Assembly (NCBI GenBank): GCA_001898625.1
Contig: MKUP01000026.1
Coordinates: forward strand, 124,001 to 188,000
Reading direction: 5' to 3'
Origin: Burkholderiales bacterium 67-32
Lineage (GTDB): Bacteria; Pseudomonadota; Gammaproteobacteria; Burkholderiales; Burkholderiaceae_B
Length of the DNA stretch: 64,000 nucleotides
Numbering within the stretch: position 1 is the stretch's first letter; each line of letters opens with the position of its first letter. The position numbers were made by a program, and so were the translations under genes. Below the pieces are notes generated by a model that saw nothing but the letters and a program-made list of their open reading frames with translations, ran no database searches and was not told the origin of the DNA. Shown one piece after another: positions 55,686 to 64,000 of this stretch.

Positions 55686-57104
55686 ATGAAAGCTCGACGC
55701 TCAGTGCCCTGGCGCGACCAGGCCTCCATCACCGTGCGACGCAAGGGACGGCAGGTCCTGCGGGTATCGCGCAAGACCTTTCGCTACGCGCTCGTCCTGT
55801 GCGGGGCGGCGGTCGTGGCCTTGCTGTCGCTGGCGTTCGCCTGGCTGGCCGAGATCGCGCTGGAGTGGAACCGCCACTGGACCTCGGCCGCCCCGTGGGC
55901 CGCGCTGGTGGTCATACCGCTGGCGATGGCGGGCCTGCGCTGGCTGACCCTGCGGCTCGCGCCGATGGCGCGGGGCAGCGGCATTCCCCAGGTCATCGCG
56001 GCCACCTCCATCCCGGCATCCATCGCCTCCTCGGGGCTGGTGTCGCTGCGGCAGGCGCTCTGGAAGATTCCGTTGACCGCCGTGGCGCTGCTGGCCGGCG
56101 CCTCGGTGGGGCGCGAAGGACCTTCGGTGCAGGTGGGCGCGGCGGCCATGCTGGCCTGGGGCCGGTTCTGGCAGGAGCGTATAGGCGTCAAGCTGGAGTT
56201 CCGGGCGAACGAACTGATTGCCGCGGGCGCCGCCGGCGGCCTGGCCGCGGCATTCAACACGCCGTTGGCCGGCGTGGTGTTCGCCATCGAGGAACTGGGG
56301 CGGGGCGCCGCCGTGCGCTGGAACCGCCTGGCGCTGTCGGGCGTGCTGGCGTCGGGTTTCATCGCGCTGGCCATCGCCGGCAACAATCCTTATTTCCATG
56401 CCGCCGCGGCGGCCGGGTTCGCCCAGGGCTCGTGGGGCTGGACCCTGGCCAGCGGCGTGTTGAACGGCGCCATGGGCGGGCTGTTCGCCGCCACGATGGT
56501 GCGGGGCGTGACCGGGCTGGCCCCCGCGCGGTGGCGTCCCTGGCTGCAGCGCCATCCGGTGCGGGTGGCCTTCCTGTGTGGCCTGGTCGTGGCGGTGCTG
56601 GGCTGCCTGACGGGAGGCGACACCTACGGCACGGGCTATGAACAGACCGCCGCCCTGCTGAACGGCCATCCCGTCGAGAGCGCCTGGTTCGGGATCGCCA
56701 AGTGGGTGGCGACCGTGGCCTCGTACGTGTGCGGCATTCCCGGCGGCATTTTCACGCCGTCCCTGGCCATAGGCGCCGGCATGGGCGAACACATCGTGCA
56801 GTTGGCCGGACCCGCCGCCGATCCGCGCACGCTGGCGCTGGTGTCGATGGCGGCTTTCCTGGCGGCCGCCACCCAGGCGCCCATCACGGCCAGCGTGATC
56901 GTCATGGAGATGACGCGCAGCCAGGACCTGATGTTCCACCTGCTCATGGCCACGCTCGTCGCGTCGCTGGTGTCCCGGCAGTTCTGCCCGCGGCCGTTCT
57001 ACCACGCGATGGCGCTGCGCTTTCACAAGGAAGTCATGCACCCTCACCATCGGCCATCCGCCGGGCCGGCAAGCGCCGCGCCGCCAAGTGGTGCCCAAAT
57101 GTAA
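55686..57104 (+). CDS. ClC-type chloride channel or antiporter
   Basis: This 472-residue membrane protein carries the three anion-site motifs GSGIPQV, GREGPSVQ (with the gating Glu) and GIPGGIFTPSLAIGAG. The FNTPLAGVVFAIEELGR segment includes the internal Glu used by exchangers, which favours a Cl-/H+ antiporter. No CBS domains are attached. The N-terminal about 35 residues are basic and cytoplasmic. Confidence 0.93.
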   Translation: MKARRSVPWRDQASITVRRKGRQVLRVSRKTFRYALVLCGAAVVALLSLAFAWLAEIALEWNRHWTSAAPWAALVVIPLAMAGLRWLTLRLAPMARGSGIPQVIAATSIPASIASSGLVSLRQALWKIPLTAVALLAGASVGREGPSVQVGAAAMLAWGRFWQERIGVKLEFRANELIAAGAAGGLAAAFNTPLAGVVFAIEELGRGAAVRWNRLALSGVLASGFIALAIAGNNPYFHAAAAAGFAQGSWGWTLASGVLNGAMGGLFAATMVRGVTGLAPARWRPWLQRHPVRVAFLCGLVVAVLGCLTGGDTYGTGYEQTAALLNGHPVESAWFGIAKWVATVASYVCGIPGGIFTPSLAIGAGMGEHIVQLAGPAADPRTLALVSMAAFLAAATQAPITASVIVMEMTRSQDLMFHLLMATLVASLVSRQFCPRPFYHAMALRFHKEVMHPHHRPSAGPASAAPPSGAQM

Positions 57105-57106
57105 TT

Positions 57107-57128
57107 TTGTGAAGCCCATGCTTCACAA
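57107..57128. promoter_or_regulatory. Perfect 9-base inverted repeat before the alpha-2-macroglobulin gene
   Basis: TTGTGAAGC (57107-57115) and GCTTCACAA (57120-57128) flank CCAT, immediately after the ClC stop and 67 bases before the next ATG. No T run follows, so an operator or RNA hairpin is as likely as a terminator. Confidence 0.45.
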
Positions 57129-57194
57129 TAGGCGGGCTCTCACCCTCTAATAGCGCTACGGAAAGCACGCACGAAGGCGTGTCCGGGGGATTTC

Positions 57195-60100
57195 ATGGCA
57201 GACAAGAAAAAGGCGGCGGCCTGGGCCGCGGGCGTGGTATTGCTGGCCGCGGTGGTGGGCGGCGCATGGTGGGCGGGAAAGCAGTCCGGCGGCGGGGGCG
57301 GCGAGCCGCCAGCGTCCGAACTGGTCGGCAGTGCCGATCCCTTCACATTGCTCGAATGCCGGACGCGCCTGTTCGATGAATCGCTGGCGCTGGCCGTCAC
57401 GTTCTCGCAGCCGCTCGACCGCCGCCAGTCGCTGGGCAAGCTGCTGCAGGTGGTCGACCTGGGCGCCGTCTCAGGCGATGACGAGGCAGCCAAGACCCTG
57501 GGCAAGCCGCAGCCCGGCCAGGCCCTGCCGGAAGGCAAGCCGGTGGCGGGCGACTGGTCGCTGGGCGACAACCCGCGCGTCGCCTATTTCCCCTACATCC
57601 AGCCGAACCGCCGCTATGCGATCGCCGTGCCCGAGTCGGTCCAGGGCGCGGGCGGGCAGGCGCTGCCCGAGGCCTTCGGCTGCGAGGTGGCCAGCGAGGC
57701 CATGCCGCCGTCCTTCTATTTCGCCAGCCGCGGCGTGGTGCTGCCCGCGGGCCAGAACGGCGGGCTGCCGGTGGTCACGGTCAATACGCCCGAGATCGAC
57801 GTCCAGTTCCTGCGCATCAATCCCGCGCAATTTCCCCGGTTTTTCGAACAGGTGCTGGGCGTGCGCCGGCCCGTCGCCAAGACCGACCCGGATGCCGAGG
57901 ACGACAACGACGAAGACGACGAGTGGCGCTACAGCGGCAACCGCAGCCTGAAGGGCACGGTGGGAAGCTGGGACCTGGATCGCCTGAAGGACGTGACGCG
58001 CAGCGTCTATGCCGGCCGCTTCCTGACCGACGACAAGGCCAACCGCCGCCACGTCACCTTCCTGCCGGTCGAGGGCATCAAGGAACTGAAGGACCCGGGG
58101 ATCTACGTGGCCGTGATGAGCCAGCCCGGACGTTTCCGCGACGAATACCAGGTCACCTATTTCTACGTCAGCGACATCGGCCTGCACACGCGGCGCTACG
58201 CCGGCCAGCTCGATGCGTTCGCGACCTCGCTCAAGAGCGGCAAGGCGATGGACGACGTCGAGTTCGAACTGCTGGACGGCAACGCGAAGTCGCTGGGCCG
58301 CGCCAAGGCCGACGGGCAGGGGCGCGCCGTGTTCACCGGCAGCTTCGAGGCCGCGCGCATCCTGCTCGCGCGCCGGGGCGCGGAGCTGTCCGTGGTGGCG
58401 CTGGCCGAGCCGGCGCTGGACTTGTCCGAATTCGACGTGGGCGGCTATCCGTCCCGCGACAACAAGCTGTTCGTCTATGCCGGCCGCGATCTCTACCGGC
58501 CGGGCGAGCGCTTCGACGTTTCCGTGCTGGTGCGCGACGCCGACGGACGGGCCGTGCAGGCCGCGCCGGTCACGGCCACGCTGAAGCGGCCGGACGGCCG
58601 TACCGTACGCACCGCCTTGTGGCGATCCGACGCGCAGGTGCCGGGCTATGTCCGCCAGGCCATTGAGCTGCCGGCCGACGCGCAGACGGGTACCTGGCTG
58701 CTCGAGACGCGCCTGGACCCGGCGGCCCGCATGGCCGATGCGTCGTGGAAATTCCAGGTGGAAGAGTTCCTGCCCGAGCGCATGAAGCTGGACCTGACGT
58801 CGCGCGAAGGCGTGCTGGAGGCCGGCCGGCCACTGAATGTGAAGGTGCAGGGCGACTATCTGTACGGCGCGCCCGCGGCCGGCAACCGGCTGCTGGGCAC
58901 GGTGTCCATCGATCGCGACCGCTACGCGCTGCCGCAGCAATGGCCGGGTTTCCTGTTCGGCGATTTCGCCGACGACGACCGCAAGCAGCGGCGCGACCTG
59001 GACGAGACCACGCTGGACGACAAGGGCGCAGCGGCGGTTGCCGTGCCGGTGGACGTGTCTGGCACCGCCTCGCCCATGAAGGTGAAGGCAAGCTTCAGCC
59101 TGCTGGAGTCGGGCGGCCGTCCCGTCGTGCGTTCCATCGAGCGCAGCGTCTGGCCGGCGCCGGCACTGATCGGCGTGCGTCCGCTGTTCGACCGCGACGT
59201 CGCGCGCGAGGGCACGATGGCCGAATTCGAGGCGGTGCGCGCGGACCCGAAGGGCAAGGTCGTGCCGCTCAAGCAGGCGCAGTTGCGCGTGTATCGCGAG
59301 GAGCGGGTGTACTACTGGCGCTTCGACGACCAGCGCGGCTGGAACAGCGGGTTCACCGAAACCGAGGAACTGGTCGAGTCGCGCGTGCTGGCGCTGCCCG
59401 ATCGCGTGAAGTTCGGGGTGCCGGTCAAGTGGGGCCGCTACCGGCTGGAGCTGAGCGATCCGGAAAACGGCGACACGCTGCGCTACCGCTTCTATGCCGG
59501 CTGGGGGGCGCAGGATGCCGAGGAAATGGGCAACCGGCCAGACCGGGTGCAGCTCAAGCTGGACCACGCGCCGGTGCGCGAGGGCGAGACGGTCAAGCTG
59601 TCGATCACGCCGCCCCATGACGGCGAGGCGCTGATCGCGGTCGAGGGCGGCACCATGCTGTGGAGCCAGCGCACCAGCGTGAAGGCGTCGGGGTCCACGG
59701 TCGAGATTCCCATCGGCAAGGACTGGAGCCGCCACGACCTGTACGTGTCGGTCACCGTGTTCCGGCCCGGCAGCCAGGGTGATCGCGTCACGCCGGCGCG
59801 CGCGCTGGGCCTGGTCTACCTGCCGCTGTCGCGCGACGATCGCAAGCTGGCCGTGGAGCTGGCCGCGCCGCCCAAGGTGCTGCCCGAGAAGCGGACCACC
59901 GTGAAGGTCAAGGTGGGCAACGCGGGGCAGGGCCAGCAGGCGTACGTGACGCTGTCCGCGGTCGACGTGGGCATCCTGAACATCACGCGCTACGCGACGC
60001 CCGATCCCTTCGATTTCTTCTTCGGCAAGCATCGCTATGCGCCGGAGCTGCTGGACCTGTACGGCAAGCTGATCGAGAAGATGGAGGGCACGCAGGGCAA

Positions 60101-62321
60101 GCTGAAATGGGGTGGGGACGCCGCGATGCGCGACACCCGCAGCATGCCGGTGAAGGTACGGCTGGTGGACCTGTTCAGCGGCCCGGTGCGGCTGGACGAA
60201 CAGGGCGAGGCGCAGATTCCGCTCGACCTGCCTGATTTCAACGGCACGCTGCGCCTGATGGCCTCGGCCTTCACGCCCGACCGCTTCGGCAACGCGCAGG
60301 CGGAGATGGTGGTGGCCGCGCCGGTGGTGGCCGAGTTGTCGACGCCGCGCTTCATCAGCCCGGGCGACGAGGCCGCGATCGCGCTGGACGTGACCAACCT
60401 GAGCGGCGCGCCGCAGACGCTGACGGTGAACCTGGAGGGCCTGGACCCGGTGCGGATACGGGGCGGGTCGCAAAGCGTGAACCTGGCCAACCAGCAGCGC
60501 GCCACCCTGCGCTTCGTGGCCGAGGCCACCGGCGCCTACGGACTGGGCCGGCTGCGATTGACGGTCGACGGCCAGGGAGGCGCGAACCCGATCCGCATCG
60601 TGCGCGAGTCGCTGTTGCAGGTCCAGCCGCCGGTCGCGGCGACGCGCGACGTGCGCCGCGTCAGGCTGGGGCAGGGCGAGAGCCTGAAGCTGGAGTCCAG
60701 CTGGATCGCCAAGCTCTATCCGGACTCGGCCAGCGCCAGCGTGGCGATTTCCAACAAGCCGCCGTTCAACGTGAAGCGCCTGGTGCAGGGGCTGCTGGAC
60801 TATCCGTATGGCTGCCTGGAGCAGACCGCCAGCGCGGCCTATCCCCATGTGTTCATCGGCGAGGACGAGGCGCGCGCCTGGGGCCTGACGCCGCGCACGC
60901 GAGCCGAACGCGAACGCATGATCGAAGGCGCGGTCGGCCGCATCGCCGGCATGCAGAAGGCCGGCGGCGGCTTTGCGCTGTGGGGCGACGGCGCCCAGGA
61001 GATCTGGCTGTCGGCCTATGTGACGGGCTTCCTGCAGGATGCGCGCACGGCCGGCTTCAACGTGCCCGATCTGGTATCGCGCCGCGCCTCCGACTGGCTG
61101 CTGGCCCAGTTGCAGCAATCGTCGGCCAACTTCCCCAGTCTGCCGCAGAACCTGCTGGCCCAGCTTGCCGCCGGCCCCGGCCAGCGGCTGCGCGACAACG
61201 ACTACAACCTGCTGCGCGACAGCCACCGCCGCTTCGCCGAGCTGGCCAACGCGGCCTATGTGCTGGCACGCGAGCAGAAGGCGCCGCTGTCCACGCTGCG
61301 GGTGCTGTACGACAACTACCGCGACCGGTCGCGCTCGCCGCTGCCCCTGGTGCATCTGGGCATCGCGCTGAAACTGATGGGCGACGAGACGCGCGCGCGG
61401 TCGGCCTTCGACGAGGCGATGACGCGCGGCTACGGCATAGACGCCAACCGCTACGGCGGCTACGGCGAATGGCTGGGCGACTACGGCTCGGCGCTGCGCG
61501 ACTACGCGATGTCCTACGCGCTGATGATGCAGCACCAGATCGACCATCCGCGGCGCGAGGCCCTGCTGGGCGACGTGGCGGGACGCCTGGGCAGCCGCAG
61601 CTATCTGTCCACCCAGGAGCAGTTGGCGCTGTTCCTGGCCGCGCGGGCGGCGGGCGGCGTGGCCGGGGCGCAATGGACGGCGATGCTGCGTACGGCCCAG
61701 GGCGAGCAGCAGCTCAGCTCGCGCGACACCGAGGCGCGCAGCTTCACGGCCGAGCAGTTGGCCGGCGGCGTGGACATCGTCAACACGCAGGCCGATCCGC
61801 TGTTCGTCGAGGTGGACGTGCAGGGCTACCCGCGCCAGGCCGAGGCGCCGCGCGCCTCGGGCGTCACGATCGCGCGCAGTTGGTACGAGTCGGATGGGCG
61901 GCCGTGGAACGGCCGGCCGCTGCGGACCGGCGAAATGCTGATCGTCAAGCTGGACGTCGCTTCCGACCGCCGCATCGAGGATGCGCTGGTGGTGGACCGG
62001 GTGCCGGCCGGGCTCGAGGTCGAGAACATGAACCTGAGCCAGGGGCCGGACATGGCGGACTGGAAGGTCGGCGGCGTGCAGGTGTCCGAGGCGCTGAACG
62101 ATACGCGCATCAAGCACCGCGAGTATCGCGACGACCGCTATGTCGCGGCAGTGGGCATACAGGGGCCGGTCACCGTGTTCTATCGCGTGCGGGTGGTCAC
62201 GCCGGGCCGCTTCGTCGTGCCGGCGCCGGTGGTCGAGGACATGTACCGTCCCGAGATCCGGGCGGTGGGGGCGTCTTCCGGCCCGCTGGTGGTCAACGAC
62301 CCGCGCGGAGGCGCGCGCTGA
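57195..62321 (+). CDS. Bacterial alpha-2-macroglobulin family protein
   Basis: This 1708-residue periplasmic protease trap (YfhM type) starts with a basic N-terminus and one helix (AAAWAAGVVLLAAVVGGAWW). It has no lipobox, so it seems anchored by the helix rather than lipid. Macroglobulin repeats fill residues about 150-900. The thioester motif CLEQ is at 1207-1210 in YPYGCLEQTA, followed by the helical toroid domain. The acidic stretch DPDAEDDNDEDDEW near residue 233 is a probable exposed loop. It is coupled to pbpC, its usual partner. Confidence 0.95.
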   Translation: MADKKKAAAWAAGVVLLAAVVGGAWWAGKQSGGGGGEPPASELVGSADPFTLLECRTRLFDESLALAVTFSQPLDRRQSLGKLLQVVDLGAVSGDDEAAKTLGKPQPGQALPEGKPVAGDWSLGDNPRVAYFPYIQPNRRYAIAVPESVQGAGGQALPEAFGCEVASEAMPPSFYFASRGVVLPAGQNGGLPVVTVNTPEIDVQFLRINPAQFPRFFEQVLGVRRPVAKTDPDAEDDNDEDDEWRYSGNRSLKGTVGSWDLDRLKDVTRSVYAGRFLTDDKANRRHVTFLPVEGIKELKDPGIYVAVMSQPGRFRDEYQVTYFYVSDIGLHTRRYAGQLDAFATSLKSGKAMDDVEFELLDGNAKSLGRAKADGQGRAVFTGSFEAARILLARRGAELSVVALAEPALDLSEFDVGGYPSRDNKLFVYAGRDLYRPGERFDVSVLVRDADGRAVQAAPVTATLKRPDGRTVRTALWRSDAQVPGYVRQAIELPADAQTGTWLLETRLDPAARMADASWKFQVEEFLPERMKLDLTSREGVLEAGRPLNVKVQGDYLYGAPAAGNRLLGTVSIDRDRYALPQQWPGFLFGDFADDDRKQRRDLDETTLDDKGAAAVAVPVDVSGTASPMKVKASFSLLESGGRPVVRSIERSVWPAPALIGVRPLFDRDVAREGTMAEFEAVRADPKGKVVPLKQAQLRVYREERVYYWRFDDQRGWNSGFTETEELVESRVLALPDRVKFGVPVKWGRYRLELSDPENGDTLRYRFYAGWGAQDAEEMGNRPDRVQLKLDHAPVREGETVKLSITPPHDGEALIAVEGGTMLWSQRTSVKASGSTVEIPIGKDWSRHDLYVSVTVFRPGSQGDRVTPARALGLVYLPLSRDDRKLAVELAAPPKVLPEKRTTVKVKVGNAGQGQQAYVTLSAVDVGILNITRYATPDPFDFFFGKHRYAPELLDLYGKLIEKMEGTQGKLKWGGDAAMRDTRSMPVKVRLVDLFSGPVRLDEQGEAQIPLDLPDFNGTLRLMASAFTPDRFGNAQAEMVVAAPVVAELSTPRFISPGDEAAIALDVTNLSGAPQTLTVNLEGLDPVRIRGGSQSVNLANQQRATLRFVAEATGAYGLGRLRLTVDGQGGANPIRIVRESLLQVQPPVAATRDVRRVRLGQGESLKLESSWIAKLYPDSASASVAISNKPPFNVKRLVQGLLDYPYGCLEQTASAAYPHVFIGEDEARAWGLTPRTRAERERMIEGAVGRIAGMQKAGGGFALWGDGAQEIWLSAYVTGFLQDARTAGFNVPDLVSRRASDWLLAQLQQSSANFPSLPQNLLAQLAAGPGQRLRDNDYNLLRDSHRRFAELANAAYVLAREQKAPLSTLRVLYDNYRDRSRSPLPLVHLGIALKLMGDETRARSAFDEAMTRGYGIDANRYGGYGEWLGDYGSALRDYAMSYALMMQHQIDHPRREALLGDVAGRLGSRSYLSTQEQLALFLAARAAGGVAGAQWTAMLRTAQGEQQLSSRDTEARSFTAEQLAGGVDIVNTQADPLFVEVDVQGYPRQAEAPRASGVTIARSWYESDGRPWNGRPLRTGEMLIVKLDVASDRRIEDALVVDRVPAGLEVENMNLSQGPDMADWKVGGVQVSEALNDTRIKHREYRDDRYVAAVGIQGPVTVFYRVRVVTPGRFVVPAPVVEDMYRPEIRAVGASSGPLVVNDPRGGAR

Positions 62322-64000
62322 GGCGGCGCTGGATCGCCGCCGCGGCGGCGGGGGCGGTTGCGCTGGGGGCGCTGTGGGCGGCGGACCGGATGCACCCGCT
62401 GCCGGCCCAGGCCTTCCGGCCGGCCGATGGGGGGCTGGTGGTCACATCGGCCGACGGCAGCCCCTTGCGCACCTATCCGAGCGAGGACGGCATCTGGCGC
62501 TATCCCGTCTCGCCCGAGGACGTGTCCCCGCTGTATCTGCAGGCGCTGCTGACCTACGAGGACCGCTGGTTCTACTGGCACTGGGGCATCAACCCCTACG
62601 CCATGGCGCGCGCGGCCTGGCAGTGGGCGACTTCGGGCCGTATCGTCTCGGGCGGTTCCACCCTGACCATGCAGGTCGCGCGCATGATCGATCCGGCGCT
62701 GCGTGGCGCACCGCGCAGCATGGGCACCAAGCTGCGCCAGATGGCGCGGGCGGCGCAGTTGGAATGGCATTTGTCCAAGCGCGACATCCTGACCCTGTAC
62801 CTGAATCACGCGCCCATGGGCGGCATCGTCGAAGGCGTGGAGATGGCCAGCCGCGCCTATCTGGGCAAGCCATCGCGCCAACTGAGCCATGCCGAGGCCG
62901 CGCTGCTGACGGCGCTGCCTCAGGCTCCGTCCCGGCTGCGCCCCGACCGCGTGCCCGAGGCGGCCCGGGCCGCGCGCGACAAGGTCCTCGCCCGCCTGGC
63001 CGAGCGCGGCCGCTGGAGCGCCGAGGTGGCCGCGGATGCGCGCATCGAACGCGTGATCGCGCAGCCGTTGCGCGGCCACTGGCTGGCGCCGCTGGCCGCC
63101 GAACGCCTGCGGCAGCGGCCGCAGCAGGGGGCCGCCGCGGCCCGCCGCGTGGTGCGGTCGACCCTGGATGCCGAATGGCAGTCCATCGTCGAGGACATGC
63201 TGCTGGATCGCGTGGACACGCTGCCGCCCAAGGTGTCCATGGCGGTGCTGGTGATGGACAACGACAGCCTGGAGGCGCGTGTCTACGCGGGGTCGGCCGA
63301 TTTCTCCGACGCCCGCCGGGCGGCCCACGTGGACATGGTCCGGGGCGTGCGCTCGCCGGGTTCCACGCTCAAGCCCTTTCTATACGCGATGGCGCTGGAC
63401 GAGGGCATGATCCATTCCGAGAGCCTGCTGGTCGATGCGCCGCAGACCTTCGGCGGCTACCGGCCGGGCAACTTCCAGGCGTCCTTCTCGGGCGCGGTCA
63501 GCGTGTCCGAGGCCTTGCAGCGTTCGCTCAACGTGCCCGCGGTCGACCTGCTCGATCGCATCGGCCCGGCGCGTTTCGCGTCGGCGCTGCGCGCGGGCGG
63601 TCTGCGCCTGCGCATTCCGGCGGGCGCGGCCCCGAACCTGAGCCTGATCCTGGGAGGGGCCGGCACCACGCTGGAGGAACTCGTGGGCGCCTACCGCGCC
63701 TTGGCGCGCGGCGGCATGGCCGGCCGCGTGCGGCTGACCGCCGACGAGCCGCGCGTCGAGTCCCGCATCATGAGCGAGGGCGCGGCCTTCATCGTGCGCG
63801 ACATCCTGGAGAGCGGCGGCCGGCCCGATCGGCCGTTCTACGCCGGCGGCCGGGGGCTGGCCTGGAAGACCGGCACGAGCTTCGGCTTTCGCGACGCCTG
63901 GGCCGTGGGCGTGACCGATGCCTGGACGCTGGGCGTCTGGGTGGGCCGGCCCGACGGCACGCCCAATCCCGGCTTCTTCGGCGCCAACGTCGCCGCGCCG
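62318..64000 (+). CDS. pbpC: Penicillin-binding protein 1C (3' truncated by window)
   Basis: This bifunctional peptidoglycan synthase is cut at 561 codons. A signal-anchor (RRRWIAAAAAGAVALGALWA) is followed by the transglycosylase (YEDRWFYWHWGINP, SGGSTLTMQVARM, LTLYLNHAPMGG) and the transpeptidase with SPGSTLKPF, SLN and KTGTSFGFRDAW. The only start that keeps the anchor is CTG at 62318. It has GGAGG six bases before it and overlaps the previous stop as CTGA. The first in-frame ATG (62390) would delete the anchor. Confidence 0.9.
   Translation, partial: MRRRWIAAAAAGAVALGALWAADRMHPLPAQAFRPADGGLVVTSADGSPLRTYPSEDGIWRYPVSPEDVSPLYLQALLTYEDRWFYWHWGINPYAMARAAWQWATSGRIVSGGSTLTMQVARMIDPALRGAPRSMGTKLRQMARAAQLEWHLSKRDILTLYLNHAPMGGIVEGVEMASRAYLGKPSRQLSHAEAALLTALPQAPSRLRPDRVPEAARAARDKVLARLAERGRWSAEVAADARIERVIAQPLRGHWLAPLAAERLRQRPQQGAAAARRVVRSTLDAEWQSIVEDMLLDRVDTLPPKVSMAVLVMDNDSLEARVYAGSADFSDARRAAHVDMVRGVRSPGSTLKPFLYAMALDEGMIHSESLLVDAPQTFGGYRPGNFQASFSGAVSVSEALQRSLNVPAVDLLDRIGPARFASALRAGGLRLRIPAGAAPNLSLILGGAGTTLEELVGAYRALARGGMAGRVRLTADEPRVESRIMSEGAAFIVRDILESGGRPDRPFYAGGRGLAWKTGTSFGFRDAWAVGVTDAWTLGVWVGRPDGTPNPGFFGANVAAP

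Noticed and set aside
57471-62117. Very long open frame (1548 codons) on the minus strand
   Set aside because: It is antisense to the alpha-2-macroglobulin gene. Its composition (Gln, His, Arg, Ala) is the normal shadow of GC-rich coding sequence and shows no domain.

Overview
The window is about 64 kb of GC-rich, densely packed bacterial chromosome. It looks like a betaproteobacterium of the order Burkholderiales, most likely family Alcaligenaceae (Bordetella or Achromobacter type). This rests on a Bug-family tripartite tricarboxylate receptor, two branched-chain amino acid ABC systems, the order xseB-ispA-dxs, an exbB-exbD-lpxK-trm112-kdsB-adk gene string, and argG/argF/rpsT/murJ neighbours. 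No rRNA, prophage, insertion sequence, integrase or CRISPR array was seen. Three tRNA genes are present: Pro-TGG, Arg-TCT and His-GTG.

Layout. 1-2957: tail of a livHMGF transporter operon (+), closed by a hairpin shared with tRNA-Pro. 3.1-4.1 kb: an AT-richer patch with a brnTA toxin-antitoxin pair and a 49-codon gene remnant that keeps an operator-like inverted repeat. 4.3-7.6 kb: a ProA-like dehydrogenase, an EamA exporter and an SMP-30 lactonase. 7.7-12.3 kb: a second, complete liv transporter (-) with its binding protein. 12.4-18.2 kb: a run of small, mostly uncharacterised genes, including a glutamine-rich protein, a cold-shock protein, a gene behind a near-consensus LexA box, a CBS protein, a KGG-repeat protein and a Lys/Ala-rich DUF6496 protein. 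18.3-27.4 kb: a cNMP/GGDEF protein with a broken GGDEF motif, a Tat-exported dienelactone hydrolase, a PIN protein, a ZIP transporter, a Na/Pi symporter, patatin plus 3-hydroxybutyrate dehydrogenase (PHB turnover), a flavin monooxygenase and an EamA exporter.

27.4-41 kb: htpX behind a sigma-32 type promoter, BON and DUF1328 envelope stress genes, an orphan Rieske oxygenase, xseB-ispA-dxs, a small XRE regulator, yajQ, murB, a glutamine amidotransferase, argG, argF, a hydrolase, a DUF3579 gene and rpsT. 41-47 kb: murJ, then a catabolic cluster (AraC regulator, Bug binding protein, D-tartrate-dehydratase-like enzyme, FAH-family hydrolase). 47-53 kb: proton-pumping pyrophosphatase, then (all -) exbB, exbD, lpxK, trm112, kdsB and adk, serving envelope and lipid A synthesis. 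53.5-64 kb: xseA, sodB, a ClC channel, and an alpha-2-macroglobulin gene coupled to pbpC, which runs off the end.

The least explained structure is a roughly 80-bp intergenic element present twice, after the stop codons of htpX and adk. Its long terminal hairpin is kept by paired substitutions, which suggests a dispersed structured RNA or REP-like family. Other notable signals are a 42-bp palindrome centred on the LexA box, a CTG start codon for pbpC, and a LivF whose Walker A lysine is arginine.
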